DNA of 47,404 nucleotides. Source: Ruminococcus flavefaciens (lineage in GTDB: Bacteria > Bacillota > Clostridia > Oscillospirales > Ruminococcaceae). The notes under the pieces were generated by a model. It searched no databases. It was given only the letters and a program-made list of their open reading frames with translations, and was not told the origin of the DNA. The position numbers and the translations under genes are program-made. Each line of letters begins with the position of its first letter. The first letter of the stretch is position 1. The DNA lies in assembly GCA_002373775.1 (NCBI GenBank), contig DFJW01000078.1, positions 1 to 47,404 of the forward strand, in the 5' to 3' direction. Of this stretch, positions 16,757 to 23,738 are shown piece after piece.

Positions 16757-19311
16757 TGAGTCACCTCCACTATGTATTCGCTTACATTTTCATTCTCCGG
16801 GATATCCGGCTGGCATTCGCTTATTATGCACACCACATCGTTCAGTCTTATCTTTTCAAAAAGCTGGTACAGGATTATGTTGTCAAGATCAATGTACTGC
16901 GGCTTGTTGATCGAATAATCTGTTTTTTCCTTTGTAGGATCAATGGATTCCGGTGAATCGAGATATCGTTTGATAAAGAACTTCATTGGCATACCATTGT
17001 CACTGAACCATTTTCTGAGCGCGAAATAATTCTCAGTCTCGCTTCTGGTCTTATCATATGGCGGGATTATATTCGTGTTAAGGATATATCCCTTTCTTGA
17101 AATGATTATGTTCTTATAGGATATCTCCGGTATTGGCGTTATCTTTCCGGAAGCTGGTTCAAATGCCTTGAACATCTGCGGATAGGTGAATACGTTTGTG
17201 CAGAGATTATGCACGAAACTGTGTTCGCCCTTCATAAGAAATGTAACGAGGGAACCTATCTCCTTGAAATTGCGTTTCCTGCCGTTTTCATAGAATCCGA
17301 CAACTCCGGTCTCATGGTCGTACCTGAGAACGATATTGCTCTTCTTAACCACGTTCCTGAAACCAAGTCTGCTGTATTTTTCATCCTTGTCATCATCAAA
17401 TGCGAGCACACTGCTGAATATAGGCTCATGGCGGTTCGCATTGAATCCATATACTTCATATATCTCTGTCACATCATCCATGTCTTCAACAGCCTTGATA
17501 TATCCGTCTGCAAGTGCCCTGTATTCAGGATCTCTGAAGTAATCTATATGTCTTCCGAAGAAGGTCATGTAGCCGGGGTAAAGATTGTTTATGACTATCC
17601 TGCCGTCGCTGCACTGCTGATAGAATATGTCGTTTGAGAAATGGCGGTTTTCGCATATGTCGCTGACAGAAGAATACATTTCATCAAGCAGCTCATCACT
17701 GATCTCTATGCGCTCATCATCCTTATGATCGGTGAGATAGCTGTGGAACCTGTCCTTCAGATCATCGAGCCTGTCAATAGCTGCACAGAGCCCGCGGCTC
17801 ACGCTTGTATCCCATTCGTGTACCCACATATCTCCGAACCTCTGATTGCACTCGGTGAGCAGCATCATGAGCTGTGCGTTGTTGTACGGTACTTCCGCAT
17901 CTCCGAATCTCTCTCTGAAACGCTCGGCAAAATAGAGCTGTATCCTGTAATTGATATCGAAGATATTGCTCAGGCGGCAGAGTTTTCCAAGATCGCGCTT
18001 CAGTTCTTCCGGAACTTTCAGACTGCCCGCTGATGTATCTACAAGGTCCTCATAGACGATATTGGCAGGCTCTTCATTTATTCCTGCTGCTGAATACATC
18101 TCTCTTACACAGCCGCATATCTTTTTGTAGAGCTCTATCCTCGTCTTGGGATATCCGAAGGAGGAATTGTAGGCTTTTATATGTTCATTTGTCTCCAGCA
18201 GGAGCTCTCTTATTCTCATTGCAGCCGCAGAACAGGAGAAGAAATGGTCTATACTGAGAATGATATCGCCTAAAGTGTCCGGAGAATCCGACTCTATCAT
18301 CCTCACATTGCGTATCAGTCCGACATCTTCTGCCTTCTTGACAAACAAAACAGCATGGTCTTCGCTGCATCCGAGCACACCGGCTATCGTACCGAGATCC
18401 GCTTTGCCGTTATTGCGGAGATGATCGTAGAGTCTGCGTATATTCTCTGTCAGCGGAATACGAGAAAATGTAGCCTTTGTTCCGAACACCTTATTATTGT
18501 TGGGATTATCCTTTTCATAGGCGATGTCACAGAATCCGTTCCCCTGAAACACCTTATCATTGAGTGCGAACTCGGAAGCTCTTATTATCTCCGGCAGTTC
18601 CAGAAGTCCGGCGTATATCCTGAGAAGTATGACTTCATTCAGATAAAGGCAGCTGAGATACCTGCCTTCCTGTTCATCCGGCTTGCTTTCGCCGTTCACT
18701 ATCATCGGCTTGACAGATACGAAAGAAGCGAAAGGCGAAGGCTTCAGTGCAGATCTGGTTATCAGCTTTATAAATGGAATATTTCCTTTTTTCTGGGTGC
18801 TCTTGTGTTCGGATGCCGGAAGTCCGCAGTACTTATGCAGTTTGTCATACATCGTAAAACCGATGTGCTTTATCGAATCATAAAAATATGATTCATTCTG
18901 CATAGTGTCACGGATGAGGTCTACGGAAGCGGTATAGTCCTTCTTCCACATTTCCTCTTTCAATGCTTCTTTTTCCTTCATCTCACTGATGAGACCGCGC
19001 AGCAAAGTCACCTTTTCTCTAAGTGCTTCGTTTTCTATCTCTCCGGCGTTGAACTTGAGTATCCTGGAGAATCTCTCATTATATATATCACGCCTGAGAT
19101 TTATAAGTCCCTTTTCACAGGAGATATCAGCATGTTCGCCGCTTTCCATGAAAGCTATGATCTCATCTTTCAGTTCTCTTATCTTTGTAAGAAGGCTGCA
19201 TATCTCATCGTTTACGCCTATCGTAGACCGTGCTCTCATTTCTGAGAGCACGGCTGGTCTTATTCTGCATTCACGCTTCAGCGCTATGGGGCTGAAAATC
19301 ATCTCACTCAT
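16753..19311 (-). CDS. LanB-type dehydratase, tRNA-Glu-dependent glutamylation domain
   Basis: An 852-residue protein with only the N-terminal (glutamylating) half of a class I lanthipeptide dehydratase. The diagnostic RSALKPSPFASFVSVKP lies at residues 186-202, corresponding to RxTPFGLF-type motifs in NisB, and the later stretch NLYPGYMTFFGRHIDYF and the C-terminal DLDNIILYQLFEKI fit the family. It would transfer glutamate from glutamyl-tRNA to Ser/Thr of the precursor. Elimination is done by the product of 9767-10648. Length is normal for thiopeptide stand-alone LanB proteins (TbtB type). The gene is 9 bases downstream of the ABC permease gene and overlaps the pyridine synthase gene by 4 bases. 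Confidence 0.9.
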   Translation of the reverse strand: MSEMIFSPIALKRECRIRPAVLSEMRARSTIGVNDEICSLLTKIRELKDEIIAFMESGEHADISCEKGLINLRRDIYNERFSRILKFNAGEIENEALREKVTLLRGLISEMKEKEALKEEMWKKDYTASVDLIRDTMQNESYFYDSIKHIGFTMYDKLHKYCGLPASEHKSTQKKGNIPFIKLITRSALKPSPFASFVSVKPMIVNGESKPDEQEGRYLSCLYLNEVILLRIYAGLLELPEIIRASEFALNDKVFQGNGFCDIAYEKDNPNNNKVFGTKATFSRIPLTENIRRLYDHLRNNGKADLGTIAGVLGCSEDHAVLFVKKAEDVGLIRNVRMIESDSPDTLGDIILSIDHFFSCSAAAMRIRELLLETNEHIKAYNSSFGYPKTRIELYKKICGCVREMYSAAGINEEPANIVYEDLVDTSAGSLKVPEELKRDLGKLCRLSNIFDINYRIQLYFAERFRERFGDAEVPYNNAQLMMLLTECNQRFGDMWVHEWDTSVSRGLCAAIDRLDDLKDRFHSYLTDHKDDERIEISDELLDEMYSSVSDICENRHFSNDIFYQQCSDGRIVINNLYPGYMTFFGRHIDYFRDPEYRALADGYIKAVEDMDDVTEIYEVYGFNANRHEPIFSSVLAFDDDKDEKYSRLGFRNVVKKSNIVLRYDHETGVVGFYENGRKRNFKEIGSLVTFLMKGEHSFVHNLCTNVFTYPQMFKAFEPASGKITPIPEISYKNIIISRKGYILNTNIIPPYDKTRSETENYFALRKWFSDNGMPMKFFIKRYLDSPESIDPTKEKTDYSINKPQYIDLDNIILYQLFEKIRLNDVVCIISECQPDIPENENVSEYIVEVTQ

Positions 19312-19320
19312 GACGCTTTA

Positions 19321-20055
19321 TCACTCCTCACGGCGGTAGCAGAGCTTTGCGATAATGAGCATCACTGCTACACAGCCAAGAAGATATGCCGCGCCGATGT
19401 AAGATGACTTGCACAGGAGCTCATCGTTCCATGAATTCCTGAGAAGTATGTTCATATGGTATACCGGATTGACATAGGGTGCTAACTTGCGGAAGGATGC
19501 CGGCATCTGGCTCAGCGGTATAGTTGCGTCAGAAAGGAACATTACAGGATATATTGCCACCATCATAGCCATGAGCGCAGTTTTGCTCTTGCGGAATATG
19601 AGTCCTATGGTGAATCCGATAGTAAGTGCTGAAAGTGAAACGAGAACGTATGCCGCAAAGAATGAAAGCCATGATTCTGTAAGCTTTTCATTGAATATGA
19701 GTCCGGCAATGAGGAATATCTCAAGGATTCCGAATAATGCGATGATGAAGCCTCTGATAAGAGTTGCCGCATATATCATCTTGAGATTCATGGGCGTGGC
19801 GAGCAGGCGCTTGAATACACCGTTTTCTCGGACCATTACGTTATAGAATCCCACACTGAAAATACATGATGTGAACATGATTATGGATATGAAGCCGGGG
19901 ATATAATGACCGAAGTAGCTCAGTCCGTCGTAATCCTGCGACTTGAACATAGAACCGAATATATAGAAGCTGACTGCCGGGAGAAGAAGGCAGAAGAATA
20001 CATAAATGCCCTCCCTGAAGAACATTACAAGTTCATATTTTAACTGCTTTAACAT
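19321..20055 (-). CDS. ABC-2 type permease of the thiopeptide cluster
   Basis: The 244-residue product has six hydrophobic segments in the ABC-2 arrangement: an N-terminal cytoplasmic start (MLKQLKYELVMFFREGIYVFFCLLLPAVSFYIFG), and then the GYF-NVMVRENGVFKRLLATPMNLKMIYAATLIRGFI loop before transmembrane segments three to six. It would form the membrane channel with the ATPase encoded 24 bases upstream. In the cluster it probably exports the mature thiopeptide or protects the producer; no other immunity gene is visible. Confidence 0.9.
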   Translation of the reverse strand: MLKQLKYELVMFFREGIYVFFCLLLPAVSFYIFGSMFKSQDYDGLSYFGHYIPGFISIIMFTSCIFSVGFYNVMVRENGVFKRLLATPMNLKMIYAATLIRGFIIALFGILEIFLIAGLIFNEKLTESWLSFFAAYVLVSLSALTIGFTIGLIFRKSKTALMAMMVAIYPVMFLSDATIPLSQMPASFRKLAPYVNPVYHMNILLRNSWNDELLCKSSYIGAAYLLGCVAVMLIIAKLCYRREE

Positions 20056-20079
20056 GTTGACCTCCGATATGATAGTTTT

Positions 20080-20796
20080 TTACGCGAGCTTTCGTGTGGA
20101 ATAATGGAAGAATACATCATCCATTCTCGCATTTGGCTTGTCGATCTTGGATACAAGGTTGTCGGGTGAATCGTAATCCATAAGGCGTCCGCTTGATACC
20201 ACTGCGACTTTCGTGCAGTTGTCGGATACTTCTTCCATATAATGTGTGGATACTATTATTATCTTGTCATCGCTCTTCAGAGTCCTGATCGCATCCCAGA
20301 GTATCATTCTTGCTTCCGGATCAAGTCCTGTGGTAGGCTCATCAAGGAGTATTATCTTGGGATCATTTATAAATGCAAGTGCAAGTCCTGCACGCTGCTT
20401 CCAGCCTCCGGAAAGCTTTCCGTACTTTTTCTTCAGGACCGGTTTCAGCTTCAGCAGGTCGATAAGCATATTCACATCCATGGTCTTTGAATAATAGGAA
20501 CCATAGAGATCAAGCATTTCCCTGACTGTGAGCTTCGGGTAGAAGTTGCCGTTCTGAAGGAGTATGCCGATATCGGACTTGCTGTCCGCATCGGATATCT
20601 TTATTTCCTTGTTGTCGATGTAGATACTGCCGGATGTGGGTTTTCTGAGTCCCATTATCATCTCTATAAGTGTGGTCTTTCCTGCACCGTTTGAGCCGAC
20701 TATCGCTACTATCTCGCCCTTGTCAATCTCAAGGGATACATTATTTACTGCGGTGACATCACCGTAGTTCTTGGTTACGTTCTTTATCTTTAACAT
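20080..20796 (-). CDS. ABC transporter ATPase of the thiopeptide cluster
   Basis: The 238-residue ATPase shows Walker A (VGSNGAGKTTLIEMI, about residue 37), Q-loop (GILLQNGNFYPKLTV), signature (KKYGKLSGGWKQRAGLALAF), Walker B (PKIILLDEPTTGLDP) and H-loop (IIIVSTHYMEE). I use the ATG at 20796, preceded by AAAGGAGG with a 5-base gap, rather than in-frame codons further upstream. The gene follows the precursor after a 238-base spacer that holds the left arm of an inverted repeat and no other clear ORF. It pairs with the permease at 19321. Confidence 0.93.
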   Translation of the reverse strand: MLKIKNVTKNYGDVTAVNNVSLEIDKGEIVAIVGSNGAGKTTLIEMIMGLRKPTSGSIYIDNKEIKISDADSKSDIGILLQNGNFYPKLTVREMLDLYGSYYSKTMDVNMLIDLLKLKPVLKKKYGKLSGGWKQRAGLALAFINDPKIILLDEPTTGLDPEARMILWDAIRTLKSDDKIIIVSTHYMEEVSDNCTKVAVVSSGRLMDYDSPDNLVSKIDKPNARMDDVFFHYSTRKLA

Positions 20797-20854
20797 ATTA
20801 TCCTCCTTTGGAATCATGGAAAAATACAATGGATACACTATCAGAATCCTATCA

Positions 20855-20892
20855 TGTGTGCAAGTATAATGCACAACTATGAATTCAACTAA
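20855..20892. repeat. Left arm of the 38-bp inverted repeat flanking the precursor gene
   Basis: This 38-base stretch matches the reverse complement of 21251-21288 with five mismatches; the inner 20 bases (20873-20892, ACAACTATGAATTCAACTAA) are an exact match. It lies between the ATPase start and the precursor stop. Confidence 0.9.
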
Positions 20893-21034
20893 TTATTATT
20901 TTGATTTTAGATTTTATTATAAAGTTTGTTTTATGCCTTATAGCATATGTAAAAAGAGTTTTGCTGAGATGCAAACGGCTTACGCCGCCATATTATCAGA
21001 TCGTATACTGTATATAAAGAATATTGATCCGTTA

Positions 21035-21232
21035 TCAGAAACCAAAAACAGTAACGCTGCAGCAAGATGTTGAAGCGCAGCATGAGCAGCTGTTGCATGA
21101 GCTGATACCGCTTGAAGCAGCTGTCTCAGAGAGAGCCTTTGACTCGTTTACTTCGAGGATCTCTACTCCTTCGAAATCGTTCTTGAACTCCTGAAGATTC
21201 ATTACATCCTGATTGTTAAGTGCTTTTTCCAT
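21035..21232 (-). CDS. Thiopeptide precursor peptide
   Basis: A 65-residue peptide with an acidic leader (LQEFKNDFEGVEILEVNES at residues 13-31, then SETAASSGIS) and a core rich in Ser, Cys and Thr. The core probably starts at Ser45 (SCNSCSCCASTSCC, followed by SVTVFGF). Aligned to lactazole (SWGSCSCQASSSC), Ser45 takes the place of Ser1 and Ser56 of Ser12, and Ser56-Cys57-Cys58 resembles the Ser-Cys-Cys of thiocillin. This predicts a pyridine from Ser45 and Ser56 (32-membered ring), up to six thiazoles, and an unusual hydrophobic C-terminal tail (VTVFGF). AAGGAAG lies 11 bases before the ATG. The gene is upstream of all biosynthetic genes and flanked by inverted repeats. Confidence 0.92.
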   Translation of the reverse strand: MEKALNNQDVMNLQEFKNDFEGVEILEVNESKALSETAASSGISSCNSCSCCASTSCCSVTVFGF

Positions 21233-21250
21233 AATAATTAACTTCCTTTC

Positions 21251-21288
21251 TTAGTTGAATTCATAGTTGTATATTATACCTGCATATA
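21251..21288. repeat. Right arm of the 38-bp inverted repeat flanking the precursor gene
   Basis: Partner of the arm at 20855-20892. It overlaps the precursor's 5' untranslated region and stops just before its ribosome site. A TATAAT sits within each arm, facing the precursor cassette from both sides, though no good -35 accompanies it here. Confidence 0.9.
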
Positions 21289-21303
21289 ATATATTTACTG
21301 ATC

Positions 21304-21339
21304 TCAACCAAAGATCTTTTTGAAAATATCCCAGAACAT
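21304..21339 (-). CDS. 11-residue amphipathic peptide ORF (MFWDIFKKIFG), candidate signal
   Basis: Reading leftward, ATG at 21339-21337 opens 11 codons (MFWDIFKKIFG) ending in TGA at 21306-21304. A perfect AGGAGGT Shine-Dalgarno (21347-21353) sits seven bases before the ATG, a stronger ribosome site than that of the precursor. Phe, Trp and Ile alternate with Asp and Lys so that a helix would have one oily face and one charged face with net charge +1. It is the first ORF behind the LytTR-type promoter at 21390-21418 and lies 71 bases upstream of the precursor. It has no leader and no known homologue that I recognise. It could be a formylated peptide signal for the adjacent kinase, a small phenol-soluble-modulin-like peptide, or a translated leader controlling the downstream genes. 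Confidence 0.6.
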   Translation of the reverse strand: MFWDIFKKIFG

Positions 21340-21389
21340 CTTTTTGACCTCCTCTTGTTTTTCGTTATCAGTATCGTGCTGACATTGGC

Positions 21390-21418
21390 ATTATAGCATC
21401 TGCCTATAGCTCATACAA
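21390..21418 (-). promoter_or_regulatory. Promoter of the thiopeptide operon (reads leftward)
   Basis: On the minus strand TTGTAT (21418-21413), a 17-base spacer and TATAAT (21395-21390, preceded by TGC) form a good sigma-A promoter. Transcription from it first meets the 11-codon ORF and then the precursor. Confidence 0.8.
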
Positions 21419-21427
21419 CAAATTTCT

Positions 21428-21461
21428 GGTAACCGGTGCCTTTTTTCTTGTGAACGGTAAT
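21428..21461 (-). promoter_or_regulatory. Direct repeats resembling LytTR/AgrA boxes
   Basis: On the minus strand ACCGTTCAC and CGGTTACC carry GTT cores exactly 22 bases apart (two helical turns), with the nearer box ending 9 bases upstream of the -35 TTGTAT. AgrA-type LytTR regulators bind pairs of GTT-centred 9-bp boxes with this spacing and position. The match is imperfect, and the link to the regulator at 21654 is inferred from adjacency. Confidence 0.55.
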
Positions 21462-21476
21462 TTTCTTTGTAAAGTA

Positions 21477-21505
21477 TTGATTTTTTGGTCAAAAAGTGGT
21501 ATAAT
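21477..21505 (+). promoter_or_regulatory. Divergent promoter of the two-component system
   Basis: TTGATT (21477-21482), 17-base spacer, TATAAT (21500-21505). The LytTR-like boxes lie directly upstream, so the regulator could control its own genes as well as the thiopeptide operon. The 5' untranslated region is about 140 bases. Confidence 0.7.
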
Positions 21506-21653
21506 TACATAGTTATAATCTATCAATATAGTAAGCTTTTTGGCAAAATCCGACATATTTGATAGAGTATCCGGGCTTTTCTAAGCTATATACGGTGCTC
21601 TGGGATTTCCTATAAAAACGCTATGCTTAGTGTCGGAAGGGAGAATATTTCAA

Positions 21654-22364
21654 TTGAAGATCGCTATATGTGACGATGAACAGTACTTCAGAAATGTGCT
21701 TTCAGAAGAGCTTGATATTTATTTCAGGGAACGCAGGATAGATTTCGATGTTTTTTGTTTCAGCAACGGCACGGATATGCTCAATTCCGGTATAAGCTTC
21801 GATCTCATTTTTCTTGATTACTATATGGGACAGTTGAACGGGATCGACGTCATAAAACTGATGCGCGAAAGAAACAATGATACGAAAGTCATATTCGTCA
21901 GCAGCTATCCGGACGTTGTCTTTGAAAGCATGAAATACAGGACTTACCGCTTCCTTGTCAAGCCTGTGGACCGCGCGAAATTCATCGAAGCCGTCGATTC
22001 AGCCATATTGGAAGACAAGAAGGACTTCAAGATAATCGCAAGGGATCAGTACAACGAAAATGTTGCTATCCCCGAAAAGGATATCATATATATACAGGCA
22101 GACAATATCTACGCTATAATAATAACCGAAAACGATACTTACAAATACATGAACAGCCTTGCAAAACTGATCGGCGAACTGAGGTCGGACTGTTTTTTCA
22201 AGTCGAACAGATCATACGTTGTTAATATGGACCACATAATCTCATACACAAAAACGGAAATAACACTGAGCAACAGTCAGAAAGCTCTGCTTTCAAGGAC
22301 AAGATACAAAGCTTTCAAGGAAGCATATTTCGATCATATAAAAAGGAACACACATCATACATGA
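21654..22364 (+). CDS. LytTR-family response regulator (AgrA-like)
   Basis: The 236-residue protein has a receiver domain (MKIAICDDEQYFRNVL; phosphorylation site Asp55 in FDLIFLDYYMG; conserved Lys in RFLVKPV) and a C-terminal LytTR DNA-binding domain (IPEKDIIYIQADNIYAIIITENDTYKY ... FFKSNRSYVVNMDHIISY). I place the start at the TTG at 21654, since GGAAGGGAG lies 10-18 bases before it and receivers normally begin MKIAICDDE; an in-frame GTG at 21630 would put the ribosome site inside the gene. Its stop overlaps the kinase start by 4 bases (ATGA). It probably activates the divergent thiopeptide operon through the boxes at 21428-21461. Confidence 0.92.
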   Translation: MKIAICDDEQYFRNVLSEELDIYFRERRIDFDVFCFSNGTDMLNSGISFDLIFLDYYMGQLNGIDVIKLMRERNNDTKVIFVSSYPDVVFESMKYRTYRFLVKPVDRAKFIEAVDSAILEDKKDFKIIARDQYNENVAIPEKDIIYIQADNIYAIIITENDTYKYMNSLAKLIGELRSDCFFKSNRSYVVNMDHIISYTKTEITLSNSQKALLSRTRYKAFKEAYFDHIKRNTHHT

Positions 22365-23659
22365 CAGCCGGATTTGCTATACTTTCCGCTTTTGTGTGTT
22401 TCATGTATATCGTAAATATAAACCAGTTCATATGCCTGACGGTCCATGACAAAAAAATAAGCAGACCATGCTGGCTGCTTGGCGGAGCTGCTGTGCTTCT
22501 GACACTTGCAGATCCATTCTTCAGTCTTGACCAGATATTCGAGATATCCGGCGTGGCGCTGACTTACATCCTCATCTTTTTGCTCATCCTCATAACTCAC
22601 AGCAAGCACAAGTTCCGGTCATTTTATATAGCTATCCTTTATTTTGCACTGGATTCAGCCATATCCGCTTCTTGTCTGCTGGTCAAAAAGGCGATCGGCA
22701 TCAGCGGAGGAAGTGATATGAGCATAAAGCTCATCGTACTGGTGCTGTGCATCATAGCCCACGTTTTCATACAGTATCTGAAAAAGACAAGGCGTGATGA
22801 GATACGCGAAATAGTAAAGATACTGCCGCGGAAAGTTTACGCTCTCCTCATGCTCTACATTTTCATGCTGGGCATACTCTGCTCCTTCATTGCCGCTGCT
22901 CCGGCTCAGGATTCCGCATACTTCTCAGCTTTCAGCGTGATGTTCGTCATCACGGTATTCCTTTCGCTTCTTGTCACGCTCAATACGCTCATAAATTCTG
23001 CTTCGAGGTATTATTTTGAAAACATGTCGGCACTGCTGAACGATCAGATAGAGATACAGCTCAATCACTACATCGAAGCCGATAAATACGCCAACGACAT
23101 AAGGGCATTCCGGCACGACTACAAAAACCACATGATATGCTTGCAGGATCTGATATCCAGTCACAGCGATGAAGACGCTCTGGAGTACCTCAGTTCGATC
23201 ATCGAGAACTCTGCCGCAAATGAAGTCCTGACGACCAGCGGCAACAAGACCGCGGATGCAATTATCCGCTACAAGAAGAACATCGCAGAGCAGAATCACT
23301 GCGAGATACGGTTCTCAGGGGTGATATCAGACAGCATCTCGCCTTATCAGATATGCACTATCCTCTCCAATGCCCTTGATAATTCTATAGAAGCCTGCCA
23401 GAAGCTGGGAAGTCAGCACTCGGATATCAGCATCAACTGCACGCTGGTAAACAATATCCAGTTAATTGTCATAAAGAATCCGGCAATTGCTGAAAAGTAC
23501 AAAGGCCAGACTTCCAAGAGCGACAAAGTAAATCACGGATTCGGGCTTTACAATATCCAGAGAGCTGTCTCTATGCTGGACGGAAGAATGTCCATTCCGC
23601 AGAGATACCCGGATTTCATACTTGAAATAGAGTTCCAGATACCTGTCGCAGAAAAGTAG
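22361..23659 (+). CDS. AgrC-like sensor histidine kinase (GHKL type)
   Basis: The 432-residue protein has about six hydrophobic segments in the first 210 residues and a cytoplasmic kinase part. The H-box is IRAFRHDYKNHMICLQDLI with His252, the N-box is CTILSNALDNSIEACQ, and the G-box is HGFGLYNIQRAVSML, as in peptide-sensing AgrC/ComD kinases. It is co-translated with the LytTR regulator. No AgrB or AgrD gene lies nearby, so if it senses a peptide, that peptide is not a standard thiolactone encoded here; the 11-residue peptide at 21304 and the thiopeptide itself are the local candidates. Confidence 0.92.
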   Translation: MTAGFAILSAFVCFMYIVNINQFICLTVHDKKISRPCWLLGGAAVLLTLADPFFSLDQIFEISGVALTYILIFLLILITHSKHKFRSFYIAILYFALDSAISASCLLVKKAIGISGGSDMSIKLIVLVLCIIAHVFIQYLKKTRRDEIREIVKILPRKVYALLMLYIFMLGILCSFIAAAPAQDSAYFSAFSVMFVITVFLSLLVTLNTLINSASRYYFENMSALLNDQIEIQLNHYIEADKYANDIRAFRHDYKNHMICLQDLISSHSDEDALEYLSSIIENSAANEVLTTSGNKTADAIIRYKKNIAEQNHCEIRFSGVISDSISPYQICTILSNALDNSIEACQKLGSQHSDISINCTLVNNIQLIVIKNPAIAEKYKGQTSKSDKVNHGFGLYNIQRAVSMLDGRMSIPQRYPDFILEIEFQIPVAEK

Positions 23660-23687
23660 TTCAGGCGGCGGAAGCATAACAAAAAAC

Positions 23688-23723
23688 AGCGGCGGACTGA
23701 GTAAAATTGCTCAGTCCGCCGCT
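23688..23723. terminator. Terminator shared by kinase and dockerin-LRR genes
   Basis: A 14-bp perfect stem (AGCGGCGGACTGAG at 23688-23701, complement at 23710-23723). The strong T run is on the minus strand (GTTTTTTG), serving the gene at 23739; the plus side has a short TTT. Confidence 0.85.
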
Positions 23724-23738
23724 TTGGCGTTTCAGATA

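Noticed and set aside
6117..20796. TfuA, methyltransferase, P450 or ribosomal-protection gene in the thiopeptide cluster
   Set aside because: Every gene in the run is accounted for and none fits these families.
20879..21073. Plus-strand 64-codon ORF (MNSTNYYFDF...) opposite the precursor
   Set aside because: It begins in the left inverted repeat, has no ribosome site, and runs antisense to the precursor; its opening codons are explained by the repeat.
21630..21653. GTG start for the LytTR regulator
   Set aside because: It would place GGAAGGGAG inside the gene and add eight residues before the standard MKIAICDDE start.
21233..23659. AgrD/AgrB genes for the AgrC-like kinase
   Set aside because: No AgrB-like membrane protease and no Cys-containing AgrD-like ORF was found around the two-component genes; only the 11-codon ORF is present.
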